NCBI GenBank assembly: GCA_035939575.1
Contig: DASZFS010000536.1
Coordinates: forward strand, 1-64,000
Length of the DNA stretch: 64,000 nucleotides
Origin: DATKHR01 sp035939575
GTDB lineage: Bacteria; Acidobacteriota; Vicinamibacteria; Vicinamibacterales; CAVVIG01
Reading direction: 5' to 3'
Positions 7,790 through 17,733 of the stretch are shown here, piece by piece (within the stretch, counting starts at the first letter, position 1; every line of letters begins with the position of its first letter). Both the position numbers and the translations under genes were made by a program. The notes beneath the pieces were generated by a model. That model ran no database searches, was not told the DNA's origin, and saw nothing but the letters and a program-made list of their open reading frames with translations.

Positions 7790-10234
7790 ATGAACGCACG
7801 GCGGTTCTTTGTGCTGGTCGCCGGATGGCTGGTGTGTTCGCTGGCAGCGTCTGCCGTGTCGGAGAAGGCGGACCCGCCGGCTGTGCCGACGCCGGCGGCG
7901 ACGCCGGCGTCTCAACGCGCCCTGCTCGACCAGTACTGTGTGCGGTGCCACAACGCCCGTCTCCAGTCGGGCAAGTTCCGCCTGGACGACGCCGATGTCG
8001 CTGCGGTCCGTGCGCACAGCGAGACCTGGGAAAAAGTCGTCCGCAAGCTGCGTGGCGGCGTGATGCCGCCGCCCGGCCAGCCCCGCCCGGATAAAGCGAC
8101 CTACACGGCCTTTGCCACGTGGCTCGAGGATGAGCTCGACCGAGCGGCGGTCACCGCGCCGAACCCGGGCCGCACCGAGAGCTTTCATCGGCTCAACCGG
8201 ACCGAGTACCGGAACATCGTCCGCGATCTGTTTGCGCTCGACATCGACTTCAGCGATCTGCTGCCGATCGACGACTCAGGCGGCGGTCAGGCGAACTTCG
8301 ACAACATCGCCTCGTCTTTGCGGCTGACCGAGACGCTGATGGAGCAGTACCTGTCGGTGGCCCTGCGCGTCAGCCGGACGGCCGTCGGCGGCACGCCGCC
8401 GACCGCGGAGCTGATGTTCAAGAAGAGCGCGGAGCTGCGCCAGGACGTGTGGATGGAGGGGATGCCCTTCGGCACCCGCGGCGGGCTCATCGTCAACAAC
8501 ATCTTCCCGGTCGACGCCGAGTACGAGCTGAAGATCGGCGTGACGGGCCAGGGCCGCGGTCAGGTCGAGCTCGCGCTCGACGGCGACCGCGTGAAGCTGT
8601 TCGAGATCGTACCGCGCGGCCGGGCCGCGGCGTACGACCCCGACGCCCCGCCCGCGCCGCCGGCCGGCACTGGCTTGAGCGTCACGATGCCAATCAAGGC
8701 GGGGCCGCACAAGCTCACCGTGGCGTTTCTCAAGACCCAGCCGTCGGTGATGCAGGAGAACGACCGCGAGCCGTTCGAGGGCGGGGTCTCGGGGACGCGG
8801 CTGCGCGGCACGGCGGGCGGCATCGGCGGCGGGCTGCCCGGCATCGACAGCCTCATCATCAAGGGACCGACCAACGTCGCCGGCAAGGGTGAGACGCCGA
8901 GCCGCGCGCGGATCTTCACCTGCCGGCCCGACAAGACCGATGCCGGCGGCGAGGCGTGCGCCAAAACCATTCTGTCGAGCATCGCGCGGCGCGCGTACCG
9001 GCGACCGCTGACGGATCACGACGTCACGACGCTGATGACACTCTACCAGCAGGGGAAGGCCGACGGCGACTTCGAAACGGGTGTCGAGCGGGGCATTCGC
9101 GGCATTCTGGCGAATCCGAACTTCTTCTTCCGCGTCGAAAAGGATCCGGCGCCGGTGCCCGCCAGCGGCGTGTACGCCATCAGCGATCTCGAGTTGGCGT
9201 CCCGCCTGTCGTTCTTCCTCTGGAGCAGCGTCCCCGACGACGAGCTGCTGGACCTGGCCGCCAAGGGCCGGTTGAGCGACAAGAAAGTGCTCGAGCAGCA
9301 GGTCCGCCGGATGCTGAAGAACGAGCGGGCCCAGTCGCTGACGAACAGCTTCGGCGCGCAGTGGCTGTGGGTGCGCAATCTGCGAACGGCGACGCCTGCC
9401 GAGGCGACGTTCCCGCACTTCGACGAGGGGCTGCGCGATGCGTTCGGCCGCGAGATGGAGCTGTTCTTCTCGAGCATCGTTCGCGAAGATCGCAGCGCCA
9501 TCGACTTCCTGAGCGCGGACTACACGTTCGTGAACGAACGTCTGGCCAAGCACTACGGCATCCCGAACGTCTACGGCGAGGACTTCCGCCGCATCGCGCT
9601 GGCGGAGGACAGCCCGCGCCGCGGCCTTCTCGGCAAGGGCGCGCTGCTCCTGGTCACCTCGCGATCCACGCGCACGTCTCCCGTCGTGCGGGGCCGTTGG
9701 ATTCTCGAGAACATCCTCGGCACTCCGCCGGCGAACCCGCCGCCGAATATTCCGCCGCTGGCGGAGCAGAAGCAGCCCGACGGGCGCGTGCTCACGGTAC
9801 GCGAGCTGATGGCGAAGCACCGCAGCAACGCGACGTGCGCGTCGTGCCACAACATCATCGATCCCACCGGCTTCGCGCTCGAGCAGTTCGACGGCGTGGG
9901 CAGGTGGCGGACCGTCGACGTCGGATTCCAGCCGATCGACGCGTCGGGCGTGATGCCCGATGGAACGAAATTCTCCGGGCTGAACGAGTTCCGTTCGATC
10001 CTGCTCGCGAACCGCGAACAGTTCGTCCGGACGCTGACCGGCAAGCTCATGATGTACGGGCTCGGCCGGGGGACGGATTATTACGATGGCCCGGCGATTC
10101 GCAAGATCGTGCGCGACGCGGCGCCCGGCAATTACAAGTTCTCGTCGTTGATCCTGGGGATCGTCAACAGTGCCCCGTTCCAGATGCGATCGGTTCCACC
10201 GCCCATGGTGACGCGGAGCGCCGGCGCGCAGTAA
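7790..10234 (+). CDS. DUF1592-family periplasmic cytochrome-like protein, copy B
   Basis: This 814-residue paralogue of the gene at 3646 has the same domain order. A signal peptide (MNARRFFVLVAGWLVCSLAA) is followed by heme motif C50-V-R-C-H, DUF1587 (HRLNRTEYRNIVRDLFALDID), a beta-rich insert, DUF1595 (IARRAYRRPLTDHDV), DUF1592 (ASRLSFFLWSSVPDDELL), DUF1588 with C683-A-S-C-H, and DUF1585 (MMYGLGRGTDYYDGPAIRK). The start has a GGGAGGA Shine-Dalgarno. It opens a co-directional run with the DUF1552 gene (20-base gap), an ankyrin protein, a VOC protein and a propeller, the fullest version of the cassette. Electron transfer is implied by the heme sites; the substrate is unknown. Confidence 0.92.
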   Translation: MNARRFFVLVAGWLVCSLAASAVSEKADPPAVPTPAATPASQRALLDQYCVRCHNARLQSGKFRLDDADVAAVRAHSETWEKVVRKLRGGVMPPPGQPRPDKATYTAFATWLEDELDRAAVTAPNPGRTESFHRLNRTEYRNIVRDLFALDIDFSDLLPIDDSGGGQANFDNIASSLRLTETLMEQYLSVALRVSRTAVGGTPPTAELMFKKSAELRQDVWMEGMPFGTRGGLIVNNIFPVDAEYELKIGVTGQGRGQVELALDGDRVKLFEIVPRGRAAAYDPDAPPAPPAGTGLSVTMPIKAGPHKLTVAFLKTQPSVMQENDREPFEGGVSGTRLRGTAGGIGGGLPGIDSLIIKGPTNVAGKGETPSRARIFTCRPDKTDAGGEACAKTILSSIARRAYRRPLTDHDVTTLMTLYQQGKADGDFETGVERGIRGILANPNFFFRVEKDPAPVPASGVYAISDLELASRLSFFLWSSVPDDELLDLAAKGRLSDKKVLEQQVRRMLKNERAQSLTNSFGAQWLWVRNLRTATPAEATFPHFDEGLRDAFGREMELFFSSIVREDRSAIDFLSADYTFVNERLAKHYGIPNVYGEDFRRIALAEDSPRRGLLGKGALLLVTSRSTRTSPVVRGRWILENILGTPPANPPPNIPPLAEQKQPDGRVLTVRELMAKHRSNATCASCHNIIDPTGFALEQFDGVGRWRTVDVGFQPIDASGVMPDGTKFSGLNEFRSILLANREQFVRTLTGKLMMYGLGRGTDYYDGPAIRKIVRDAAPGNYKFSSLILGIVNSAPFQMRSVPPPMVTRSAGAQ

Positions 10235-10254
10235 ATACCGTTAAGGAGACCGAC

Positions 10255-11589
10255 ATGTTCATTGCTAAGAAGGCATTTCCGAGACGGACGTTCCTTCGTG
10301 GAGCCGGCGCCACCCTGGCGCTGCCATTGCTGGACGCGATGGTTCCCGCGATGTCGGCCGCCACTCCTCCGACGCCGCGCCTCGGCTATCTTTACGTGCC
10401 GAACGGCATGCACATGCCGCTCTGGAAGCCGAAGGCGCAAGGCGCCGGCGACGCGTTCGAGCTGTCGCAGATCCTGCAGGGACTGGCGCCGGTCAAGGAG
10501 CACTTGACTGTGCTCGGCGGGCTGAACAACTACGTCGCGGGTCTGGGCGACGGCGGCGGACCGCATACGAGAAACCAGTCGGCGTGGCTGTCGGGCACGC
10601 TCGCCAAGATGGGCGAAGCCGATGTCAGCCTGGCGGAGACGGTCGATCAGCATGCCGCGCGTCATCTGGGCAAGGACACGCTTCTCGAGTCGCTCGAAAT
10701 CTGCACCGACCCCTCCGATCAGGTGGGCACCTGCGACAACGGCTACAGCTGCCTGTACGTGAACACGATCTCGTGGAAATCGGCGACGGTGCCCAATCCG
10801 ATGGAGCGCAACCCGCGCGTCATCTTCGAGCGGCTGTTCGGTGAAGAGAGCGACGCGGCGTCGCGCATCGCCCGGATCAAGGCCGACCGCAGCATCCTCG
10901 ACGACGTCCTCGGCGACCTCTCGCTGATGGGGCTGACGCTCGGCGCGCACGACAAGCTGCGCATCGACGAGTACCTCGATGCGGTGCGCGACGTCGAAAA
11001 GCGCATTCAGAAAGCGGAGAAGCAGCAGGCGGCGTCGCCGATCCCGCTGATGGAGCGCCCGACGGGCATCCCCGAGACGTTCGAGGAGCACACGGGTCTG
11101 TTGTTCGACCTGATCTACCTGGCGTATCGCGCCGACCTGACCCGCGTCGCGACGTTCTCGATCGCGCGCGAGCAGGGCAACAAGAACTACACGAACATCG
11201 GCGTGCCGGAAGGGCATCACGAGTGCTCGCACCACCAGAACGACCCGCACAAACAGGCGCAGCTGACCAAGATCAACAGCTACCACATCCAGCTGCTGAA
11301 CCGCTTCCTCGAGAAGATGAAGAACGCGCCGGATGGCGACGGCTCGCTGCTGGATCACTCGGCGATCGTCTACGGCGCAGGCCAGAGCGACGGCGACCTG
11401 CACAGCCCGCTGGATCTGCCGACGCTGCTGCTCGGCAAAGGCTGCGGCAAGATCAAGGGCAACCGCTACATCGATTACGCGGCTACCGCGAAAACGCCGT
11501 TCATGAACCTGCACCTGGCCCTGCTCGACAAGGCCGGCGTGCCGACCGAACACATTGGCGATTCGAACGGGATGCTGACTGACATCTAA
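10255..11589 (+). CDS. DUF1552 protein with Tat signal, copy B
   Basis: The start at 10255 is fixed by AAGGAG eight bases upstream and a Tat-type leader (FPRRTFLRGAGATLALPLL). A much longer open frame runs back to 8956, but that part is an out-of-frame shadow of the DUF1592 gene. The 444-residue protein carries the family hallmarks: YVPNGMHMPLWKPK, DNGYSCLYVNTISW, EYLDAVRDVEKRIQKAEKQ and GHHECSHHQNDPHKQ. It ends about 30 bases before the ankyrin gene and is presumably co-transcribed with it and with the DUF1592 gene. Confidence 0.92.
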   Translation: MFIAKKAFPRRTFLRGAGATLALPLLDAMVPAMSAATPPTPRLGYLYVPNGMHMPLWKPKAQGAGDAFELSQILQGLAPVKEHLTVLGGLNNYVAGLGDGGGPHTRNQSAWLSGTLAKMGEADVSLAETVDQHAARHLGKDTLLESLEICTDPSDQVGTCDNGYSCLYVNTISWKSATVPNPMERNPRVIFERLFGEESDAASRIARIKADRSILDDVLGDLSLMGLTLGAHDKLRIDEYLDAVRDVEKRIQKAEKQQAASPIPLMERPTGIPETFEEHTGLLFDLIYLAYRADLTRVATFSIAREQGNKNYTNIGVPEGHHECSHHQNDPHKQAQLTKINSYHIQLLNRFLEKMKNAPDGDGSLLDHSAIVYGAGQSDGDLHSPLDLPTLLLGKGCGKIKGNRYIDYAATAKTPFMNLHLALLDKAGVPTEHIGDSNGMLTDI

Positions 11590-11617
11590 TCGCATCGCAG
11601 AAAGCGAGAGACCGGCG

Positions 11618-13378
11618 ATGGTTCGGACTTACCGACAGGCTTTCGCAGCGGGCGTGACGCTTGCGGTGTTCACGCTACTGGGCGCGGCATCCGCCGTATC
11701 CGTTGACGCGGCGGGCAAGGATGTACCGCTCATCGAGGCAGTCAAGCACGGCGATCTGGCGGCGGTGCGCGCGCTGATCGCCAAAAAAGCCGACGTGAAC
11801 GCCGCCGAGTCCGACGGGACCACGGCCCTGCACTGGGCGGCGCATCTCAACCAGGCGGCCGCCGCCGATCTGCTCATCAAGGCGGGCGCCAACATCAAGG
11901 CCACCACGCGCGACGGCGCCACGCCGTTCTCGCTGGCCTGCTACAAGGGCAACGCCGAGGTCATCCTGACGCTCCTCGCTGCCGGCGAGGACGCGAAAGC
12001 GGTGTTCGCAGGCGAGCCGGCGCTGATGATGGTCGCGCGCGCGGGCAATCCACTCGCGGTCAGAGCGTTGATCGGCGCGGGCGCCGACCCGAACGTCGCC
12101 GAGCCGAGCCGCGGGCAGACGGCGCTCATGTGGGCCGCCGACGAGGGCAATACGGCGGCGATCAAGGTGCTGCTCGAGGGCGGAGCCAACGTCAACGCGC
12201 GGTCGAAGGGGCCCGCCACCAAGCAGGAAATGGGCGGGAGAATCCCCCGCGTCAACGATCCGCTCGGGCTTCGCGCGCATCGCGACCCGACGTGGGCGCC
12301 CAACAACAACGGTCTCCAGTTCACGCCGATCATGTGGGCGTCGCGGAACGGCCACATCGAGACCGTCAAGGCGCTGCTCGATGCGGGCGCGAACGTCAAC
12401 GACGAGAAACCGGGCGATGGCACGACGTGCCTGCTGCTCGCGATCGAGAACAGGCACTATGAGCTCGCCGCGCTGCTGCTCGACCGCGGCGCGAACCCGA
12501 ATCGTGGACCGGGCTACACCGCCCTGCACGAGCTCGCGTGGACCCGTCGTCTGAACGCGAAGTTCGGGCCGCTCAATCCCGAGGCCACGGGCACGCTCGA
12601 CAGCCTGGATCTGGCGAAGAAGCTGCTCGACAAAGGCGTCGAGATCAACGCGCAGATGACCAAGAGCTTCGGCGACGGCTACCGCAACCGCATGAACCGC
12701 GTCGGCGCGACCGCATTCCTGCTGTCGGCGAAGCTCGTCGACGTGCCGATGATGAAGCTGCTGGTGTCGCGCGGCGCCGACATCCACATCACGAATGCCG
12801 ACGGCGATTCGCCGCTGATGCTGGCCGCCGGCGTGGCCATTCTGAATCCGAACGAGGACGCGGGCACCGAAGCCGAGACCCTCGATGCCCTGAATTACCT
12901 GATGGGCCTTGGGATCGACGTCAACGCGGTGAACAACAACAAGGAAACCGCTCTCCATGGCGCCTCGTATCGCGGCTTCAACTCCGCGACCCAGCTGCTG
13001 GTAGATCACGGCGCCAAGATCGACGTCGAGAACATCCTGGGATGGAAGCCGGTCACCATCGCCGACGGCCTGTTCTTCGCCGGCTTCTTCAAGGCGCAGC
13101 CGCAGACGGCGGCGCTCCTGCGCGAGATCTACGCCCAACAGGGCCTGCCCGTGCCGCCGCCGCCCAAGATCAACGACACCAAGCTGCTCTCGCTCGGCGA
13201 GCGCTTCAGCATCGGCGACGTCGTGCAGCAGACCGAAAACGGCTACGTCAAGGTCCAGGTCGGGCGGAAGGGTCCGAATGCGCCCGGTCCGCTGTTGAAG
13301 GTCACCGCGGTCGACGCGCAGAGCCAGATCACCGAAACCGGACCCTATACGCCGAGCTCGCTGCCGCCCTCCAAGTAG
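11618..13378 (+). CDS. Exported ankyrin-repeat protein, copy B
   Basis: This 586-residue protein begins with a signal peptide (YRQAFAAGVTLAVFTLLGAA, cleavage near VDAAGK). About ten ankyrin repeats follow (SDGTTALHWAAHLN, SRGQTALMWAADEG, GLQFTPIMWASRNG), interrupted around residues 195-220 by a loop (EMGGRIPRVNDPLGLRAHRD) shared with the copy at 17734-19386. The last ~75 residues are not ankyrin. They form a basic beta-rich tail (ENGYVKVQVGRKGPNAPG) absent from the other copies. It is third in the cassette, 28 bases after DUF1552, and is followed by a strong terminator. Confidence 0.9.
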   Translation: MVRTYRQAFAAGVTLAVFTLLGAASAVSVDAAGKDVPLIEAVKHGDLAAVRALIAKKADVNAAESDGTTALHWAAHLNQAAAADLLIKAGANIKATTRDGATPFSLACYKGNAEVILTLLAAGEDAKAVFAGEPALMMVARAGNPLAVRALIGAGADPNVAEPSRGQTALMWAADEGNTAAIKVLLEGGANVNARSKGPATKQEMGGRIPRVNDPLGLRAHRDPTWAPNNNGLQFTPIMWASRNGHIETVKALLDAGANVNDEKPGDGTTCLLLAIENRHYELAALLLDRGANPNRGPGYTALHELAWTRRLNAKFGPLNPEATGTLDSLDLAKKLLDKGVEINAQMTKSFGDGYRNRMNRVGATAFLLSAKLVDVPMMKLLVSRGADIHITNADGDSPLMLAAGVAILNPNEDAGTEAETLDALNYLMGLGIDVNAVNNNKETALHGASYRGFNSATQLLVDHGAKIDVENILGWKPVTIADGLFFAGFFKAQPQTAALLREIYAQQGLPVPPPPKINDTKLLSLGERFSIGDVVQQTENGYVKVQVGRKGPNAPGPLLKVTAVDAQSQITETGPYTPSSLPPSK

Positions 13379-13407
13379 CCGCGCGCGGTTCGGACCACGT
13401 CGTCATG

Positions 13408-13436
13408 AAGGGCCGGCCACGAGCCGGCCCTTTGTT
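13408..13436 (+). terminator. Rho-independent terminator after cassette B
   Basis: A perfect 10-bp stem (AAGGGCCGGC with GCCGGCCCTT, 5-base loop CACGA) is followed by TGTT. It lies 30 bases after the ankyrin stop and ends that transcription unit before the VOC gene. Confidence 0.75.
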
Positions 13437-13462
13437 CGGAAGGCTCAACTTGCGAGGGACAC

Positions 13463-14458
13463 ATGTCTAGAAAAGCGGCGGCTGTGCTGGTTCTGGCCTC
13501 GGCCGTCATGCTCTCGCCCCTCCGGGTATCGGTCATGATGCAGGGCGGCGCGCCGCTCGCGGACTCGATGATCTCGCACGTCGGCGTGGTGGTCCCGAAC
13601 GTCGAGGCGGCCGCGCGAAAGTACGCGGAGCTGTTCGGGCTCGATCCCATTTCGATTCGCACAGCCCCGGTCGACCTGCCGGACGGCTCGAAAGCCGTCC
13701 TCAAGATGGCGATCGTGCCGCTGCCGAACTTTCACATCGAGCTGGTCGAGCCGGTCACCAAGGCAGGTCCGCTGTACGAGCACCTCCAGAAATTCGGTCC
13801 GAGCGTGCACCATTTCGGGGCCATCCTCGCCGGTGGTCCTGGAAGCGTCGACGAGACGCGCGCGGCCCTCGAGAAGAAGGGCGGCCGATGGACGCTTGGC
13901 GCCAAGGGGGGCAGCTACGCGTATGTCGATTTCCGCGACCGCCTCGGGGCGACGATCGAGATTCAGCGGACGGCAGACGGCACGAGCGGCGTCACGCCGG
14001 CCAAGCCAGTCGAGACGGGGTTGTTCGGCGGCCGACCGCTGAGCCATTTCGGCATCGCCACATCAGACGTCGATGCGACCATCAACGCGTATGTCGACAT
14101 CCTGGGTGTACGGCCGGCCAAAGCCCAGCGCTTCCCGAATCCCCCCAAGCCGTTCGAATTCCCGCCTGGGATGTGGAATCGTGACGCGTATGTCATGGTG
14201 ACGCAGGTGCGTCAGGGGAAAATCGGAATCGAGCTGATCCAGTCTGTCGGCGGTCCCACGCCATGGACGGAAGTGGTTCGGAAATTTGGCGGCCCTGAAA
14301 TTCAGCACATCGCTGTCGGGCGTGGTTCGCTCAGTCGCGACGAGTGGCTGCGCATTGGTCAGGAGAAAGGCGGCAAGTGGACGAACGGGGGGCCGCCGCC
14401 AGACGGCACGTTCGCCTATCTCGATTTCGCCAGCACGCTTGGACTCGTGTTCGAGTAA
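13463..14458 (+). CDS. Exported protein with two VOC (glyoxalase-fold) domains
   Basis: GAGGGA sits six bases before the ATG. The 331-residue product has a signal-like N-terminus (KAAAVLVLASAVMLSPL). The first VOC domain spans ~residues 30-170 (ISHVGVVVPNVEAAARKYAE ... FHIELVEPV ... VHHFGAIL ... YVDFRDRLGATIEIQR). The second spans ~190-331 (SHFGIATSDVDATINAYVD ... IGIELIQSV ... IQHIAVGR ... YLDFASTLGLVFE). Paired domains form one metal site in methylmalonyl-CoA epimerase, glyoxalase and dioxygenase relatives; conserved H and E positions at the strand ends fit metal binding. The substrate cannot be told. It is flanked by the ankyrin gene and the second propeller, suggesting membership of the same functional region. 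Confidence 0.8.
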   Translation: MSRKAAAVLVLASAVMLSPLRVSVMMQGGAPLADSMISHVGVVVPNVEAAARKYAELFGLDPISIRTAPVDLPDGSKAVLKMAIVPLPNFHIELVEPVTKAGPLYEHLQKFGPSVHHFGAILAGGPGSVDETRAALEKKGGRWTLGAKGGSYAYVDFRDRLGATIEIQRTADGTSGVTPAKPVETGLFGGRPLSHFGIATSDVDATINAYVDILGVRPAKAQRFPNPPKPFEFPPGMWNRDAYVMVTQVRQGKIGIELIQSVGGPTPWTEVVRKFGGPEIQHIAVGRGSLSRDEWLRIGQEKGGKWTNGGPPPDGTFAYLDFASTLGLVFE

Positions 14459-14588
14459 CAGCAGTTCAGCGTGCGTCACAACTGGTGACATCGGCGCGAC
14501 TCACCGGATGCTAGTGTTCGTCTCAAATCACCCCCCGAAGGAGGGTCTGAGCCGGTCAGCAGCCGCTCTCGACCCTCGAGGAGCGCAT

Positions 14589-16307
14589 ATGCAGATCGGT
14601 CGTTTCATGAGAGGTGTCGCGTGCGGCGCCGCGGTCGGGGCGAGCGTACTGACCGCAGGAACATCGACACGGGTTGCCGCGCAGGGCAGCGCAGCACTCA
14701 CCGGCGTCGTGACATCGCAGGCAGAAGGGAAGATGGAAGGCGTGCTCGTCACGGCGCGCCGCGAGGGCGCGAAGTTCGATGTGACGGTCGTCAGCGATGC
14801 GCAGGGCAGGTACACCTTCCCGCGCTCGCACATCGAGCCGGGGCCGTACGCCCTCAAGATCCGCGCGGTCGGCTACGACCTGGCGAGCCCCGGCAGCGTC
14901 GAGGTGACGTCAGGCAAGACGGCGACACTCGATCTGAGCCTGGAGCCAACGAAGGATCTGTCATCGCAGATCACGTCCGTGGAGTGGCTCATGAGCCTGC
15001 CGGGGACCGACGAGCAGAAGGCAATGGTCCAGCGCCAGATCCTGAGCTGCACCTACTGCCACTCCCTCGAGCGCATCGTCAAGTCGAAGCACACGGCCGA
15101 GCAGTTCGTCGACATCATTGACAGGATGGCGGCCTACTATCCCGACGGCTCGATGGCGGGGACGGAAGGGCGCGGACGCTCGAAACGGCAAATGACGACG
15201 GTGCAGGCCTCGAAGAACCCGTCGTGGGGCGTTGCGCCAGGCGTGAAGAAAACCGATCTCGCCGAATACCTGGCGACCATCAGCATGGGCCGCAGCCTGC
15301 CGGCCGACCTGACGCTGAAGACGCTGCCGCGTCCGAAAGGGGACGCCACGCGCGTGATCGTCACGCAGTACGACATGCCGCGGAAAGACACCGTGCCGCA
15401 CGACAGCGACGTGGATTCGAAGGGCAACGTCTGGTACACCGACCAGACCGACTACTTCGTCGGGATGCTGGACGCGAAGACCAGCGAGATCACGGAATGG
15501 CCGCTTCCCAAAGCGACGATGCACGAGTTCGGCGGCGCCAGCGACATCCAGCTGGACCTGAAGGACCGGGCGTGGTTCTCGGTGACCAGCGACAAGGCAC
15601 GGAGCCACTTCGGCATCCCGGGGCGTTTCGACCGGGCAACCGGGCAGTGGCAGGCGGCGGACCTCCCGGAGGGCTCCAGCGCGCAGTTCATGGCGATCGC
15701 ATCGGACGGGGCGATCATCGCGGGTGCGATGAAAATCGATGCGGACACGACGAAGCTGCTCGACAAGTTCCCGTACCCCGAAGTCCAGCGGCTCCCCGAT
15801 GCGCCCCCGGGACAGCACTACGGCTACGAGCCCGCGATGGACTCGAAGGGCAACTGGTACATCACCGATTTCGGCAGCCACCACATCCTCAAGATCGACG
15901 GCAAGACCAAGGCTGCGAGCTGGTACAAGACGCCGACGGCCTTCTCCCAGCCCCGCCGCGGCCGCATGGACAACCAGGATCGCTTCTGGTTCGGCGAGTA
16001 CGTCAGCGACAAGATCGCGGTGTTCGACGCGAAGACGACGAAGATCAGCGAATGGGATGCCGGCATCAAGTGGTCCAGCCCCTACACCTCGTCGATTCCC
16101 GACGGGAAGGGCCGCGTCTACTCGCCCAGCAACACGTCAGATCGCGTGTTCCAGCTCGATCCGAAGAGCGGTAAGGTCGTGGCCTACCTGATGCCGACGC
16201 GCGACTTCGATTCGAAACAGGTGTCGATCGACCCGGTGAGCAAGAAGATTGTCTGGATGGCGAACACGCGCAACGCGCGCCTGATCAAGATTGAACCGCT
16301 GGACTGA
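14589..16307 (+). CDS. Exported Vgb-lyase-like beta-propeller with CxxCH motif, second copy
   Basis: The start at 14589 has GAGGAG five bases upstream and a signal peptide (GRFMRGVACGAAVGASVLT); an open frame from 14286 overlaps the VOC gene and is not the true start. The 572-residue protein repeats the architecture of the gene at 209-1903: a carboxypeptidase-regulatory domain (~35-120), a helical linker with C154-T-Y-C-H158, then a propeller with VDSKGNVWYTDQ, LDLKDRAWFSV and MDSKGNWYITD. Residue-level similarity between the copies is high, including ITKIEPLD/LIKIEPLD C-termini, so they are recent paralogues. The conserved single c-heme site suggests the propeller hands off or receives electrons. 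Confidence 0.87.
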   Translation: MQIGRFMRGVACGAAVGASVLTAGTSTRVAAQGSAALTGVVTSQAEGKMEGVLVTARREGAKFDVTVVSDAQGRYTFPRSHIEPGPYALKIRAVGYDLASPGSVEVTSGKTATLDLSLEPTKDLSSQITSVEWLMSLPGTDEQKAMVQRQILSCTYCHSLERIVKSKHTAEQFVDIIDRMAAYYPDGSMAGTEGRGRSKRQMTTVQASKNPSWGVAPGVKKTDLAEYLATISMGRSLPADLTLKTLPRPKGDATRVIVTQYDMPRKDTVPHDSDVDSKGNVWYTDQTDYFVGMLDAKTSEITEWPLPKATMHEFGGASDIQLDLKDRAWFSVTSDKARSHFGIPGRFDRATGQWQAADLPEGSSAQFMAIASDGAIIAGAMKIDADTTKLLDKFPYPEVQRLPDAPPGQHYGYEPAMDSKGNWYITDFGSHHILKIDGKTKAASWYKTPTAFSQPRRGRMDNQDRFWFGEYVSDKIAVFDAKTTKISEWDAGIKWSSPYTSSIPDGKGRVYSPSNTSDRVFQLDPKSGKVVAYLMPTRDFDSKQVSIDPVSKKIVWMANTRNARLIKIEPLD

Positions 16308-16329
16308 ACGAAACCGCCACAAAACGAAG

Positions 16330-16357
16330 AAGGCCGGCTCCTGGAGGAGCCGGCCTT
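16330..16357. terminator. Bidirectional Rho-independent terminator
   Basis: A perfect 12-bp stem (AAGGCCGGCTCC and its complement, TGGA loop) lies between the convergent propeller gene ending at 16307 and the DUF1552 gene ending at 16386. The A/T ends of the stem suit termination on both strands. Confidence 0.8.
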
Positions 16358-16385
16358 GGTATAACCCGCCTGGTTCCGTTGCGGC

Positions 16386-17702
16386 TTACATCTCGACGAG
16401 ATCGGACGTGCTGTCGCCGATCTTGTCGACGTGCACGCCAATCTTGTCGAGCAGCGTGACGTAGAGGTTCGCCATGTGCATCTTCTTGTCCTCGGCGATC
16501 ACGATATGCTGATTGCCCTTCAACGTGCCGTTGCCGCCGCCGGCAATGATCGTCGGGAGATTGAGCGGGCTGTGCATGTCGCCGTCGCTCAGTGAAGAGC
16601 CGAACATCATGATCGAGCGGTCAAGCAGGGTCCCGTCGCCGTCCTTAATCTTCGACAGCTTCTCGACGAACTTCGCGAACGACGAGACGTTGTAGGTGTC
16701 GATCTTGGCCAGCTTCATCCGCTTCTCAGCATCGCCGCCGTGGTGCGACAGGTCGTGGTGCCCTTCCGCTACGCCGATGGACGCATAGCTTCCACCGGTG
16801 ATGTTGAACGTCGCCACACGCGTGATGTCCGCCTGGTACGCGAGCGCCAGGAGGTCGAACAGCAGGTCGCGGTGAGCCGGCCAGTTGTCCGGGATGCCCG
16901 TCGGACGCTCGCCGGTCGAGAACTCGGAGTTCGCATTCTGCGCCTCCGCCTTCTGAATGCGCTTCTCCAGGTCCCGAACCGTTTCGAGGTACTCGGAGAC
17001 CATGAGCTTGTCGCTGGCCCCCAGCCTGCGATTCAGGCCGTTGACCTGCTCAGCCACGGCGTCGAGGATGCTCTTGTCGGCCTTGATGCGCGCGAGGCGC
17101 TCATCGCTCGACGTCTCCTCGCCGAACATCCGCTCGAATATGACGCGCGGATCACCCTCGGTCGGGTTCGGCTGGGTGGCCGACCGCCATGAGAGCAGCT
17201 GGTAGAGGCAGCTGTAACCGTTCTCGCAGGCGCCCGACTGAATCACGCTCGTCTGCAGCGAGAGCTCGAGCGATTCGATCGGCGTTTCCTTGCCGAGCAC
17301 GCGAGCCGCGTACTGGTCCACCGTGGTACCGAGTGTCGGGTGCACTTCGGTCCGCTGGGCCAACACGCCAGACAGCCATGCCGCGTAGCCGCGGGTGTGC
17401 GGCCCGCCGCCATCGCCGAGGCCCGCGCAGAAATGGTTGAGGCCGCTCAGCACGGTCACGTTCTCGCGGAACGGCTCCAGACTCTGGAGCGGTTGACTGA
17501 ACTCGAAGTTCGCTCCGGTCGTCGCAGGCGTCCAGTACTTCATGGACATCCCGTTCGGCGTCTGGAAGAACCCGAGCCGTGGAGCAGTCTTGGGCGCCGC
17601 GCCGAGCGCCGGCACCATGGCGTCCAGCAGCGGAACGGCCAGGACGGCCCCGACTCCCTTGAGGAACGTCCGCCGTGGCAACGCCATCTTTGTGATAAAC
17701 AT
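16386..17702 (-). CDS. DUF1552 protein with Tat signal, copy C
   Basis: The start at 17702 has GGAGGA about nine bases upstream and yields a twin-arginine leader (ALPRRTFLKGVGAVLAVPLL). An open frame upstream to 17831 overlaps the ankyrin gene and has no signal. The 438-residue protein matches copies A and B along its length: QTPNGMSMKYW, ENGYSCLYQLLSW, EYLETVRDLEKRIQKAE, GHHDLSHHGGDAEKR. It is the last gene of the minus-strand cassette C, in which the order is DUF1592, ankyrin, DUF1552. Confidence 0.92.
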   Translation of the reverse strand: MFITKMALPRRTFLKGVGAVLAVPLLDAMVPALGAAPKTAPRLGFFQTPNGMSMKYWTPATTGANFEFSQPLQSLEPFRENVTVLSGLNHFCAGLGDGGGPHTRGYAAWLSGVLAQRTEVHPTLGTTVDQYAARVLGKETPIESLELSLQTSVIQSGACENGYSCLYQLLSWRSATQPNPTEGDPRVIFERMFGEETSSDERLARIKADKSILDAVAEQVNGLNRRLGASDKLMVSEYLETVRDLEKRIQKAEAQNANSEFSTGERPTGIPDNWPAHRDLLFDLLALAYQADITRVATFNITGGSYASIGVAEGHHDLSHHGGDAEKRMKLAKIDTYNVSSFAKFVEKLSKIKDGDGTLLDRSIMMFGSSLSDGDMHSPLNLPTIIAGGGNGTLKGNQHIVIAEDKKMHMANLYVTLLDKIGVHVDKIGDSTSDLVEM

Positions 17703-17733
17703 CGTCCAAATCCTCCAGCAGGTTGTCGTCCTG

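Noticed and set aside
8956..10254. Upstream part of the plus-strand frame ending at 11589
   Set aside because: It is the DUF1592 gene read in another frame; the true DUF1552 start is at 10255 with a strong ribosome site.
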